Below are positions 24,167 through 35,400 of a DNA stretch of 64,000 nucleotides, in pieces. The notes below the pieces were generated by a model. It did no database searches and was not told the DNA's origin. It saw only the letters and a program-made list of their open reading frames with translations. The stretch comes from Aquisphaera insulae (GTDB lineage Bacteria > Planctomycetota > Planctomycetia > Isosphaerales > Isosphaeraceae). The translations under genes and the position numbers were made by a program. The stretch is from NCBI RefSeq assembly GCF_011064615.1, contig NZ_JAALJH010000018.1, forward strand, positions 52,480 through 116,479, written 5' to 3'. Each line of letters starts with the position of its first letter. Within the stretch, counting starts at the first letter, position 1.

Positions 24167-26101
24167 TCATGGGGACGCGGAGGGGGCCGCGGCGGCGGAA
24201 TTCCCCGTGTCCGGCTTTTCCCGGCCCTCGCCATCGGACAGATACCACGGCACGTCGATCACGACGACGCGGCGGAATCCGCTCAGGAGCAGGTAAATCT
24301 TGATGACCGAGGCCGTCTGGTTGTGGAGCAGGTAGTGATACCAGCGGGTGCCCACGAGCTGGGGGATGATCACGGCGATGTCCCGGTCGGGGTGGGTCTT
24401 CTGAAGGTCGGAGACCACCTGTTTGAGCGGTGCATAGAGGCGGCGGTACGGGGAGTACACGACGATCAGCTTCGGCGGGATCAGGCCCGCCGCCCGCGCG
24501 GGTTCGCGGACCTTCGGCTCCCATCCTTCCTCGAGTGCGACCATCGCATGCTCGTCGTCGGCGATGTGGAGCGCGTACACCTCGTCGGCGACCTTCAACG
24601 AGAAGCGAAGCGCCTTCCGGGTGATGGCGCTCCAGCCCCGGATCGGCAGCAGGGCGATCGGCGGCCGGAGGTCCGATGCATCGAGGGGCAAGTCCGAGGC
24701 GACTTCCCTTCCCACGGCGCGGTAGTGGGCGCGGACGAGGGTGAAGCAGACAAGTAGCGTCGGCACCAGCAGGGTCATGATCCAGGCGCCCTCGGCGAAC
24801 TTGGACACCAGGACGATGACCAGGGTCACGGCCGTGCTGGCCGCGCCGACGGCATTGATGAGCGCCGATCGTTCGGCCTGCGGCCCCCCCTCACGCCGCC
24901 AGTGCACGACCATCCCGGCCTGCGAGAGCGTGAAGGCGAGGAAGGCGCCGACCGCGAAGAGCGGGATCAGGTGGTCCGTGATCCCTCCGAAGACGATCAG
25001 CAGCAATGCGGAGAGGGCGGCCAGGACCAGGATGCCCCAGCTATAGACGAGCCGACGGCCTCGGTGGAGGAAGCCATTGGGCAGGTAGCCGTCCTGGGCG
25101 ACCACGCGGCAGAGCCTGGGGAAATCCGCGAATCCGGTGTTCGCCGAGAGTGCCAGCACGCCCAGGACCGACCCGATCGTCACGTAGTAGAAGGCCCCGC
25201 GCCCCACCACCGCGGCGACGAGCTGGGAGAGGACGCTCTGATATCCCGGCCCGCCCGGCTCCGTCGCGCCGATGCCATAGGCCCGGCAGAGGTAGGCGAT
25301 CCCCGCGAGCATCACGGCCAGCACGCCGATGATGACCGTCAAGGTGCGGCGTGCATATCGGACCGTCGGCTCATGGAAGGCGGAGACGCCATTGCTGACG
25401 GCCTCCACGCCGGTCATCGCGGTGCAGCCGCTGGCGAACGCACGCATCAGGATCCAGAGCCCCGCCGCGGCCTGCGCCGAACCCTGTGGCGCCGGAGGCT
25501 CCAGCGGGACCGGCCGGCCCCCGGACAGGACGGCCCTGGCCACGCCGATGGCCAGCACGGCGAGCATCGACACGATGAAGAGGTAGGTCGGCACCAGGAA
25601 GGCCATCCCGGACTCGCGGACACCTCGCAGGTTGACCGCGGTGATGATCGCCAGGATCAGGAGGCACAAGGGCAGGATGTAGGGCTGGAGGATCGGCACG
25701 GCGGAGACAAGTGCGCCGACGCCCGCCGAGATCCCCACGGCCACCACGAGGACGTAATCGAGCATCAACGCCGCGGCCGCCATGAGGCCGGCCGTGGTCC
25801 CCAGGTTCTCGCGCGCCACGGTATAGGAGCCGCCGCCGTGCGGATACGCCGCGATCGTCTGCCGGTAGGAGATGTAGACGACCAGCAGCAGGAGGATGAT
25901 GAGCGTCGTGATCGGCCCGACGTAGCCGATCCCGGCCGCGCCCAGCGGGATCAGCAGCGTCAGGGCGGCCTCGGGCCCGTAGGCGGCCGAGCCCAGTGCA
26001 TCCAGGCCGAGCATCGGGATGCCCGCCCAGACACCGACCCGCTGCTCGCCCTCCTCGTCGGTCGCCAGCGGCCGGCCGAAGAGATAATCGGATAGTGACA
26101 T
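24167..26101 (-). CDS. APC-superfamily permease (KimA-like)
   Basis: A 644-residue transporter with about 12 membrane helices in residues 20-460, in the LeuT-type APC fold. The first helix has the unwound GLDALGSAAYGPEA motif (about 32-45), typical of this subgroup, with YPHGGGSYTVARENLG in helix 3. A C-terminal cytosolic domain (about 480-630) with PPKLIVVYSPYRRLYAPLKQ resembles the regulatory tail of KimA-type high-affinity potassium importers; the family also includes amino-acid carriers, so K+ is a suggestion. KimA in Firmicutes is controlled by c-di-AMP; no ydaO-like riboswitch was found in the leader. Start ATG 26101 begins MSLSDYLFGRPLATDEEGEQ, usual for the group. Confidence 0.87.
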   Translation of the reverse strand: MSLSDYLFGRPLATDEEGEQRVGVWAGIPMLGLDALGSAAYGPEAALTLLIPLGAAGIGYVGPITTLIILLLLVVYISYRQTIAAYPHGGGSYTVARENLGTTAGLMAAAALMLDYVLVVAVGISAGVGALVSAVPILQPYILPLCLLILAIITAVNLRGVRESGMAFLVPTYLFIVSMLAVLAIGVARAVLSGGRPVPLEPPAPQGSAQAAAGLWILMRAFASGCTAMTGVEAVSNGVSAFHEPTVRYARRTLTVIIGVLAVMLAGIAYLCRAYGIGATEPGGPGYQSVLSQLVAAVVGRGAFYYVTIGSVLGVLALSANTGFADFPRLCRVVAQDGYLPNGFLHRGRRLVYSWGILVLAALSALLLIVFGGITDHLIPLFAVGAFLAFTLSQAGMVVHWRREGGPQAERSALINAVGAASTAVTLVIVLVSKFAEGAWIMTLLVPTLLVCFTLVRAHYRAVGREVASDLPLDASDLRPPIALLPIRGWSAITRKALRFSLKVADEVYALHIADDEHAMVALEEGWEPKVREPARAAGLIPPKLIVVYSPYRRLYAPLKQVVSDLQKTHPDRDIAVIIPQLVGTRWYHYLLHNQTASVIKIYLLLSGFRRVVVIDVPWYLSDGEGREKPDTGNSAAAAPSASP

Positions 26102-26421
26102 CGGTGCCCCTCAATTCCAGGACGATCGCAGCGACTCGACCACCTCGTTGATTTCCCCGGTCCGAACCATCCCGGCGGATGAAAGATTCTGCATTCGCGA
26201 GGCGTGGCCTTCAACGCTCCAAGCCGCCCCACGCTCGTGACGATGTCGATTTTTTGTGTGTGCGTGCATTGGTGTTCCTCCGCCGAATTCGGCCTTTTTC
26301 CGAGGAGTCGTGTCCCGCAACCCATGCGCTTGGGTCATTCACCCCCAGTGAGTCACCTGATCGAAGTCCTCTCCTCCTCCGGCAGCCGGCTCCGGTTGCG
26401 CACCACCTGGACACGACGACC
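26102..26421. other. Divergent intergenic region, permease and giant RHS gene
   Basis: 320 bp separating two divergent genes. It holds a markedly AT/GT-rich patch near 26247-26275 (GATTTTTTGTGTGTGCGTGC) and a short palindrome GCCGAATTCGGC followed by five T at 26282-26299, which could be a weak attenuator or operator for the plus-strand gene. The frame of the RHS gene is open back to 26179, but the residues there do not look coding. Confidence 0.45.
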
Positions 26422-29400
26422 ATGCGACACCGAGACTCCCTCTCCGCGGCACGCGGCGTGCTCAGGCTGAAGCGACGGCGGGCGCGACGGACCCTCGTCA
26501 TGTTCGAGGTCCTGGAAGCCCGGCAGATGCTCTCCACCGTCCACTGGATCAACCCCGTCGGGGGCGACTGGGGCGATGCGGCAAATTGGGAGTTCGGCGT
26601 CGTGCCCGGGGCGGGCGACGACGTCATCATCGACGCCGGTGGCTCGAAGATCACCCACCTGGCCGCGACCACCGATCATGCTCGCAGCATCACCGCGTCG
26701 AGCCCGATCCTCCTGAGGGCCGGGACCCTGGACGTCTCGGGGACGATCCGCGACACCGCAACGGTGTGGATCGTGGGGGCCACGCTCGCCAACGCCACGG
26801 TCGCGGCGGGGACGACCCTGGAGACGAATGATAATGCGTCGATTTTCGGCGGTGCCACCAGCACGCTCCAGGATGTGACGATCGCCGGCTCGCTCCACTA
26901 CGCCAACAACCGCGACACCATCGTCGTCCACGGGGCGGGCCTCCGCCTCGACGGCGGGACGGTCTGGATGGAGGGCACGCTCAGCTTCTCCGGGACCCAG
27001 ACCCTGGGCGGCACGGGGACCGTCACCATGCCCGAGGGCCTCATCGCCCTGACGGGCGACGGCGGGAAGCTGACGGTCGCGCCGGGCGTCACCATCGAGT
27101 ACACGGCGCAGAACTACTGGGCTTCGATCAGCTCGGGCACGGGGACCATCGACAACCAGGGTACGATCACGGCCGACGCTCAGAGCGACCCGCACACGCT
27201 GACGATCAGCAGCTCGCTCGTGAACCATGGCACGATCTCGGCGACGAATGGCGGGACATTGATCCTCGACGGCGCGTGGACCAACGCCGCGGGAGGTCGG
27301 CTCCTCTCGGACGGCGGGAACCTGAAGCTGCACGGCGTGTGGAGCAACCTGGGCTCGTTGGAATCGGCGGGCACGGGCTGGGTCTATCTCGGCGGCGACT
27401 TCACGCTCGATACGCTCGGCTCGTATACGCGGGCCGCGGCCGGCAAGGACCTATTCATCGTCGAGGGGACCCTCGATCTGGCGACCCGGGCCCTGGACAC
27501 GACCGCCGGGCCGGGCGCCTGGGCCCTGCTCAACGGGACGATCAAGAACGGGACCGTGGCCGTGACGCTCCACGCGAACCCGTTCACCGGAGGATTCATC
27601 TCGTCGGTGGGCACGCTGCGCGACATTACGCTCACGGGGACGCTCGACTTCCCCAGGAGCGGCGACGGCGTGAACATCGCCGGCAGCGGCTTGACGCTGT
27701 CCGGCGGGCAGGCCTTGCTGGGATTCAACGGGGTCCTGCTGTTCGCGGGCACGCAGGCGCTCGCGGGGACCGGCACGATCCGCGGCGGCGGAGGGGGAGG
27801 CGGGATCGCCTTCACGTCCGCGGGCGGCCAGCTTGATATCGCGACGGGGATCACGATGGCCGGGTCGTTCACGATCAACGCCGGTATCGGCCACATCGAC
27901 GTCCGCGGGCCAATCCTGGTCGATACCGGTAGCGCCCAGGTTACGAGCGATGCGGGTGGCTCCTGGACGGCCACGGGGCCGATCACGATGAAGGCCGGAC
28001 AGCAGAAGCTCTCGTTCAGTGGCGCGGGGGCGATCTCGGGCGGCACTCCGATCGTCATCGACGGCTTCGCCGCCGAGGTGGACCTCCTGGGGACGGTCAC
28101 CAATGCCGATCCGGTGCAGGCGAAGAACGGCGGGATCTTCGCGATCGGCCAGGCGACCTGGACCAACTCCGTACCGATCTCGCTGGACTCGGCTCGCCTC
28201 TACTGGTCCGGCAATGGCACGAACAAGGCCAACATCACCGCGGTCAACAGCTACATCGTGCTCGACGGCACCTGGACGAACAGCGCGACGATCGACTATT
28301 CGAATTCCGGCTCGACCGCCACCCTCCAGGGCTCGTGGACGAACACCGGGACGCTCCGATTCGGCGCGACGTTCGCGAACCTGTCCGGGACCTGGACCAA
28401 TTCGGGCCGTATCGAGGGTTCGTCGAAGACGACGATCAACGCGTTCGGCACCTGGTCGAACCCCGGGGCGATCGCAATCTCGAGCCAGGCGACGCTGAAT
28501 GCCGATGCGGCGACCTTGCCGGCCTCGTCGTCGATCATGGCGGACGGCGGCAACCTGAACTTCACGGGCGCGTGGGCGAACGAGGGGACGATCGAAGGCG
28601 TGAACGCCTCGACGATCCAGTTGCTGGGCACCTGGACGAATCCGGGCTCGATCCGTGAGACCTCCTCCACCCTCTATCTCGGAGGCTCGTTCAAGACCTC
28701 CACGCTGGGGACGCTGCGTGGCCTGGGCGGCAGCATCCTCATCATCGGGACGCTCACGAACGACGGCAATTTCGTGCTGGATGACGCGACGACCGGGCCG
28801 GTCTATCTGAGATACGGAGGCGCAATCGTCGGCGGTCGCGTGACGACCTCGGGCTCGGCGGCGTTGCTGATGTACGGCGGGACGCTCGATGGCGTCACGC
28901 TCGCCGGGACGCTCGACGGCTCGCGGTTCGATGCGCAGAGGGACTTCGTCATCCGCGACGGGCTGACGCTCGACAATGGACTGATCCTGATGGACTACAC
29001 ATCGCTCCGCTTCGAGGGCTCCCAGGCGCTGGGAGGTGCCGGCACGGTCCGCTTCCTCAATTCGGAGAAGAGCACCACGGCCACGCGGGCGTTGCTCTAT
29101 TCACCCAACGCAGGAGACGTGCTGACGATCGGGCCCGACGTGATCCTGACCGGGACGTCAGGTTCCATCGGCGGCGCGGGAAGCGGCCTGATCGACAACC
29201 GGGGGACCATTCGGGCCGACGGCAACGGTCGGATCGAGGTGGCGAACCTCGCGAACCTGTCGAACAACACCCTGACTGGCGGGACGTGGGCCGCGGCGAA
29301 TGGGGGCTATCTCCTGATCGACAAGCTTACACTCGCGACCAACGCCGCCAACGTCGCGATCGATGGGCCAACGTCCGGAATCTTCCGGGACATCAGCTCG

Positions 29401-32400
29401 ACGCCGCTCCTCCGGGACCTGACGACGAACGCGGCGACGGCCTCGCTGACGCTGACCGGCGGGGCTTCGCTGACCACCTCGGGGCCGCTGGTCAATCGCG
29501 GCACGGTCACGATCGGCGCGGGGAGCAAGTTGACGGTCCCGGCATATACCCAGATCGCAGGGACCACGAAGATCCTCGGCGGGACGCTCGTCGCCGCGGG
29601 CGGGGTGGACATCCAGGGCGGAGCCATGCGAGCCTTCGGTACGGTCCAGGCCGACCTGGTGAATTCCGGCCTGCTCGACCTGGGCGAACTGCCGGCCACG
29701 CTGTCCATCCAGGGGAATTACACGCAGGCCGCCGGGGGCACGCTGACGGTCAAGGTCGCCGGGGCGGCGACCTCGGATTACGACCGGATCGCCGTCGCGG
29801 GCACGGCAACGCTCGCCGGCACGCTCGTCGCGACCCTGGGAAGCGGCTTCGGCCCGAAGGTCGGCCAGGCCTTTCCGGTCCTCACCTACGCGGGTCTTGC
29901 TGGGGCCTTCGGCGCGATCGTCGTCCCGAAGATCAACGGCAACGACGTCTTCGGCACGCTGTCCTCGCCGACCCACTTCGACCTGGTCGGCCTGGCGTCG
30001 GCCGCCGACCTGGCGGTGAGCGGCGTGACCGTGAGCCCGAATCCGGTCAGCCCCGGCGACCAGGTCACGGTCGGCTTCACCGTGACCAACCAGGGCACGC
30101 CCGCGTCAGGGACATGGACCGACTCCGTCTATCTCTCGCAGGATGACACTCTGAGCGCCGATGACCTGCTCCTGGGCCGCGTCGATCACGGCGGAGGGCT
30201 CGCGACGCTGGGCAGCTACGCGTCGAGCGTCAAGGCCGCACTCCCCGCGACGGGAGATGGCTCATACCGCCTGATCGTCGTCGCGGATAGCTCGCTCCAG
30301 GTGCCGGACGCGGATCGCTCCAGTAACATCGTCGCCTCGCCGGTGGCCGTGCAGGCGCGCGTCAATCCGCTGACCCTGGGCACGCCCGTCGGCGGCACAA
30401 TCGCGGAGGGGCAGGATATCCTCTACAAGGTGACGGTGCCCCCGGGGGCAAACGTCTCCATCTCCGCGACCTTCGCCGCGGCGATGGAATCCGAGTTCGT
30501 CGTCCGCTTCGCCGCAGCGCCGACGCGATCGGTCCATGATCTCGCATCGTCGAGCCTGTCGGACCTGAACCCGTCGATCGTCCTCCCCGACGGCAAGGCC
30601 GGGACTTATTACATCCTGCTCCATGGGCGCGAGGGGGCGTCCGCGGGCAAGGCGTTCACGATCGAGGCGAAGCTGACGCCGTTCGGCATCCTCGACTTCA
30701 CGCCCGTGGAGACATGGAACTCGGCCGGCGTCCGCAACATGACCCTGACCGGCTCCGGTTTCACGCCGGACACGAAGCTCACCTTCGAGGGCCACGGATC
30801 CTCGTTCAAGCCGCTGACCGTTACGTTCGTGGACTCGCAGCACCTGCAGGCGACGTTCAACCCCGGCGGAGTCGCGGTCGACACCTACTCGGTGATCGCC
30901 CAGGACGGCAGCCGTACCTCGACGGCCCCGAAGGCGCTCGACATCAAGAGCGGGGCGAGCGGCCCGCTGGTGACCACGGTCATCATCGCGCCGGGTGAGG
31001 TCGGAGTAGGCGAGCCGATCATTCTCGACGTGACCTTCCGGAATGACGGGGACGCGCCGGCCGTCATCCCGGTCTCGAGCCTGGCGGGGAGCAATGCGAA
31101 GCTCGTCTTTCCCACCTCATCGATGATCAGCAGCGTGATCGTGAGTCCGCATGGCAGCTTTCATTCGGGGTTCATCTTCTCCCCGACGGGCGGCCGCGAT
31201 TCGACGAGCAGCTTCGACCTCGGTTCGGCCGGGGGAGAGAGCAAGATCGACTGGTATTCGATGGAGGACGAGTACCGCCCCGACGGGGTGTCGCCGTCCG
31301 TCTGGAGTATGGTCTACGGGAACTTCGTCCGCACGATGGGCGACACCGTGGGCCAGATGCAGGCCGTCTTCTCGACGGACATCGCCTACTTCGCCGGCCT
31401 CGGCCAGACCATCACGGATACCTCGAAGCTCATCACGTATGAGCTTCAGAAGGCCAACGCGGAGATGCTCGGCCCGACGCAGGCCACGGCCGTCGACGCC
31501 TCGTACGACGAGCCAGGCCTGTCGTTCGTCTTCGGCCGGTCGTTCGCGTCGTCGATCACCGGTCGGCACACCGAAGGGCTGTTCGGTCAGGGCTGGTCGT
31601 CGACCTGGGACATCGGGCTGACGTTCGACGACATGAACGTGGCCAACGTGCGCTTCGGGGCCTCCAACCGACGATATGTCCCGATGAAGGACGGCTCGTA
31701 CAACTCCGTCTCGGCGGACGGCTCGATCTTCGATTCGGCGGGCGCCGGCTGGCGGCTGATCGAGCGCGACGGATCCATCCTCTATTTCGACATCAAGGGC
31801 CGTTTCCTCTCGACCGAGGACGCCAGCGGCAACTCGATCACCGCCGGCTACACCGGTAGCCGGATGACGAGCCTGACCCACACCAACGGGGACGTCGTCA
31901 CGCTCGGCTACAACGCGAGCGGCCACGTCACGTCGATCACCCTGCCCAACGGCCTGGTGCGGGCCTTCACCTACGACGCCACCGGCCAGCACCTGGCCTC
32001 GGCCACCGGCATCGGCGGCCGTGACGCGTACGATTACGTCGCCGACGTCAAGAGCCGGGCCGACGGTGCGCTCGCCGCCGTGACCGCGGCGGACGGCACC
32101 CACGTGAACTTCTCCTACGACAGCGACAACTACGGGCGACTCGCGCAGGTGACTCGCGACGGCGGGCTCGGCAAGGTCACCTATGAGTATCTCACCGGGG
32201 GCGGCTACAAGGCGACCGACGCGCACAACCAGACCACGACCGTGCTCACGGACATCAGCGAACGCCCCGTCCTGGTCACCGATGCGCTCCAGAAGCAGAC
32301 GAGGATCGACTACGACGGCTACGGGCGTCCGAAGCTCGTGAAGCTCCCCTCGACGTCCTCCAGCTCGACGATCTACGACGAGAATGGCAACCCGACCTAC

Positions 32401-35400
32401 CAGATTGACGCCCTGGGAAATACCACGCATTCGACATATAACGCCTTCGCCGAGATGACGCGGTTCGAGGATGCACTGGGCAACGCCACCCGGTTCCTCT
32501 ACGACACGAGCCGCAGGCTCGTCACCGGGATCGTCTACGCGGACGGATCGACCTCGAGCATCACCTACGATTCCGCGGGCAATCCGACTGTCACCACCAA
32601 CGCCCGGGGCCAGGCGATCCGCTACGAGTACGACGCCAGGGGCCGGCTGACGCGGCGGTCGCTGCCGGATGGCTCGGCGACCGTCTACGGCTACGACGCC
32701 CTCGGGAACCTCGTCGCGGTGACCGATCGCGACGGGACGATCCGGATGCGGTACGACGACGCGGACTACCCGACCGCGATGACGGAGATCGATTATCCCG
32801 ACGGCCAGCTCCTGACGTTCGCCTATGACTCCGGAGGCCGCCTCATCCAGCGCGGGGATCAGGACGGACTCGCGGAGGACTACGCCTACAACGCCCAGGG
32901 GCTGCTCTACCAGGTGACGGATAGCCTGGGGGACGTCGTGGTGACCTACAACTACAACGACCTGGGGCAGATGGTGCTGGCGACGCACGGCAACGGCTCG
33001 TACACGAACTACGAATACGACGCGGCGGGCCATCTCTTCAAGCTCATCAACCGCGCGCCCGACACGTCGATCAACTCGTCGTTCGTCTACGGCTACAACG
33101 ACGACGGCCTTCGGTCCAGCGTGACGACGACCGACGGGACCACGAGCTACGCCTACGATGCCGCGGGCCAGCTCACGAAGGTGATCCTCCCCGGCGGCCG
33201 GACGATCGTCTACGCCTACGACGCGATGGGGAACCGCGCGACCGTCTCGGACAGCGGTGCCACGGTCACCTACGGCGTGAACAACCTCAATGAGTACACG
33301 GCGGTCGGCGGCGTCAGCTACTCCTACGACGCCGACGGGAACACCATCTCGAAGACCGGCCCGGGGGGCACCACGACCTACCAGTATGACGCGTTCAATC
33401 GACTGGTCGCGGTCCGCGCACCGGGGGACTCGTGGACGTATCACTACAATGCCCTGGGCGCGATGGACGCCGTGAACCACAACGGCGTGACGACCCATTA
33501 CCTCGTCGATCCGAGGGGAATCGGCGTGGTCGTCGGCTCTTATGATTCCGGCCTCAACCTGGTCGCGCGGTACACCCAGGGAGCGGGGCTGGTCGGGCGG
33601 ATCAACGGCGACGGGACGTCCTCGTTCTACGACTTCGACGGCACGGGCTCGACCGTGGGCATCAGCGGCGCCGGCGGAACCTACGCCGCGAGCTTCAGCT
33701 ACCTGCCATTCGGCGAGACGCTCACGGCGACCGGCTCGTCGGCCGACCCCTTCCGCTTCGGCGGCCAGCTTGGCGTCGTTAGCGACGGCTCGGGACTGGA
33801 CTTCATGCGGTCTCGGTTCTACGACGCCGGCCTGGGACGATTCCTCAACCGAGACCCGGCCGGCCTGGCGGGCGGCAGCAACCTCTATCGGTATGCCGGG
33901 AACAGTCCCGTCAATCAGGCGGATCCGACCGGCCTGCTCCCCGAGCTGATCCTCCTCAACGGAATCACGATCGACGCCGAGATGGCCGAGCTCGTGGAAG
34001 GCGTCGTCGAGGAAGGGATCAGCCAGACGATGCCGTACGGCGTGGAGGCTGCCGACACGATGCTGGCCACGGGTGAGCTGGCGACGGAGGAGGCGCTCGC
34101 GGCCAATTACCTGGCGTCTCTCGGCGTGACGAGCTTCCCGGGCACCGCGGGCCTGCCGAGCGCCGCCAGCCTGGGCATGGCACCGACCGCGGCTCCGGCG
34201 GCGGGAGTGGGCGCCGCGGAGGCCGCCCTCAGCGGCGGACTCTACACCCTCCTGGCCGCGGAGGTCCTGGTCATCTTCGTGGCCGCCGGTTCGATCATCT
34301 ACGCGGAGAGCATCGGCCATCTCCCCCAGTGCGGGGATCTCGGGCCGCTCAACTTCCTCAACGGAAACGTCATCGCCTGCGACGACACCCCGACCATCAC
34401 CGCCGAGTCGCTTTCCGCCCATGCCGACGTGAAGGTCGTCGCCCCTGACGACCCCAACTACATCTCCGGACCCGCGGGCTACGGCCCGGCGAATCACATC
34501 CTGCCGGACACCACGCTCCCCTACAGGATCGGCTTCGAGAACAAGCCGGATGCCTCCGCGCCGGCCCAGGTCGTCACCGTGACCCAGCAGCTCGACTCCG
34601 ACCTCGACTGGAGCACATTCGAGCTGGGGAACTTCGGCTTCGCCGGGCTCAGCTTCCTCGTTCCCGAGGGCCTGACGTCCTACCAGACCCGGATCGACGC
34701 CACGGCCCTGGTCGGCGTCTACGTGGACGTTTCGGCCTCGTTCAACGTCCTGACGGGCCAGCTCGCGTGGACGTTCACGTCGATCGACCCGACCACGTTC
34801 GACCGGCCCCGCGGCAAGCCGCTGGAAGGCTTCCTGCATCCGAACGTCGCCGCGCCGGAGGGAGACGGTTACGTCACCTATCGGATCGCCCAGAAGGCGG
34901 GCCTCCGCTCGGGAACGGCCATCGACGCGAAGGCGACGATCGTCTTCGACCGCAACGATCCCATCGACACCGATCCCTATCTCAACACGATCGACGCCGG
35001 CGACCCCACGAGCACCGTCGGCTCGCTGCCGGCGATCTCTTACGCGTCCGACGTGACGGTAAGCTGGTCGGGACTTGACGAACCGGGGGGCTCCGGCATC
35101 GCCTCGTACGACGTCTACGTTTCGCAAGACGGCGGCCCATTCACCGCCTGGCAGGCCGGCACGGCCGACACCTCGGCGATCTTCCACGGCCAGTTCGGCC
35201 ACGCGTATGGCTTTTACAGCGTCGCGACCGACGGCGTAGGTCATCGCCAGGCCACGCCAACTTCGGCCCAGGCGACCATCCAGTTCGTCTCCCAGGCGCC
35301 AACCTCCGTGGTCGTGACGTCCAGCCTCAGCCCTTCGACCTATGGCGACTCGCTGAGCTTCACGGCGGTCGTCTCCTCGAGTCGGCCCGGAACTCCGTCG

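Noticed and set aside
26102..26421. A c-di-AMP (ydaO-type) riboswitch upstream of the KimA-like permease
   Set aside because: No conserved ydaO core or credible paired structure found in the leader; the idea came only from the biology of KimA in Firmicutes.
26540..29700. CRISPR or tandem DNA repeat array
   Set aside because: The recurrence is at protein level (glycine/threonine-rich beta repeats with TWTN); DNA units are neither identical nor evenly spaced.
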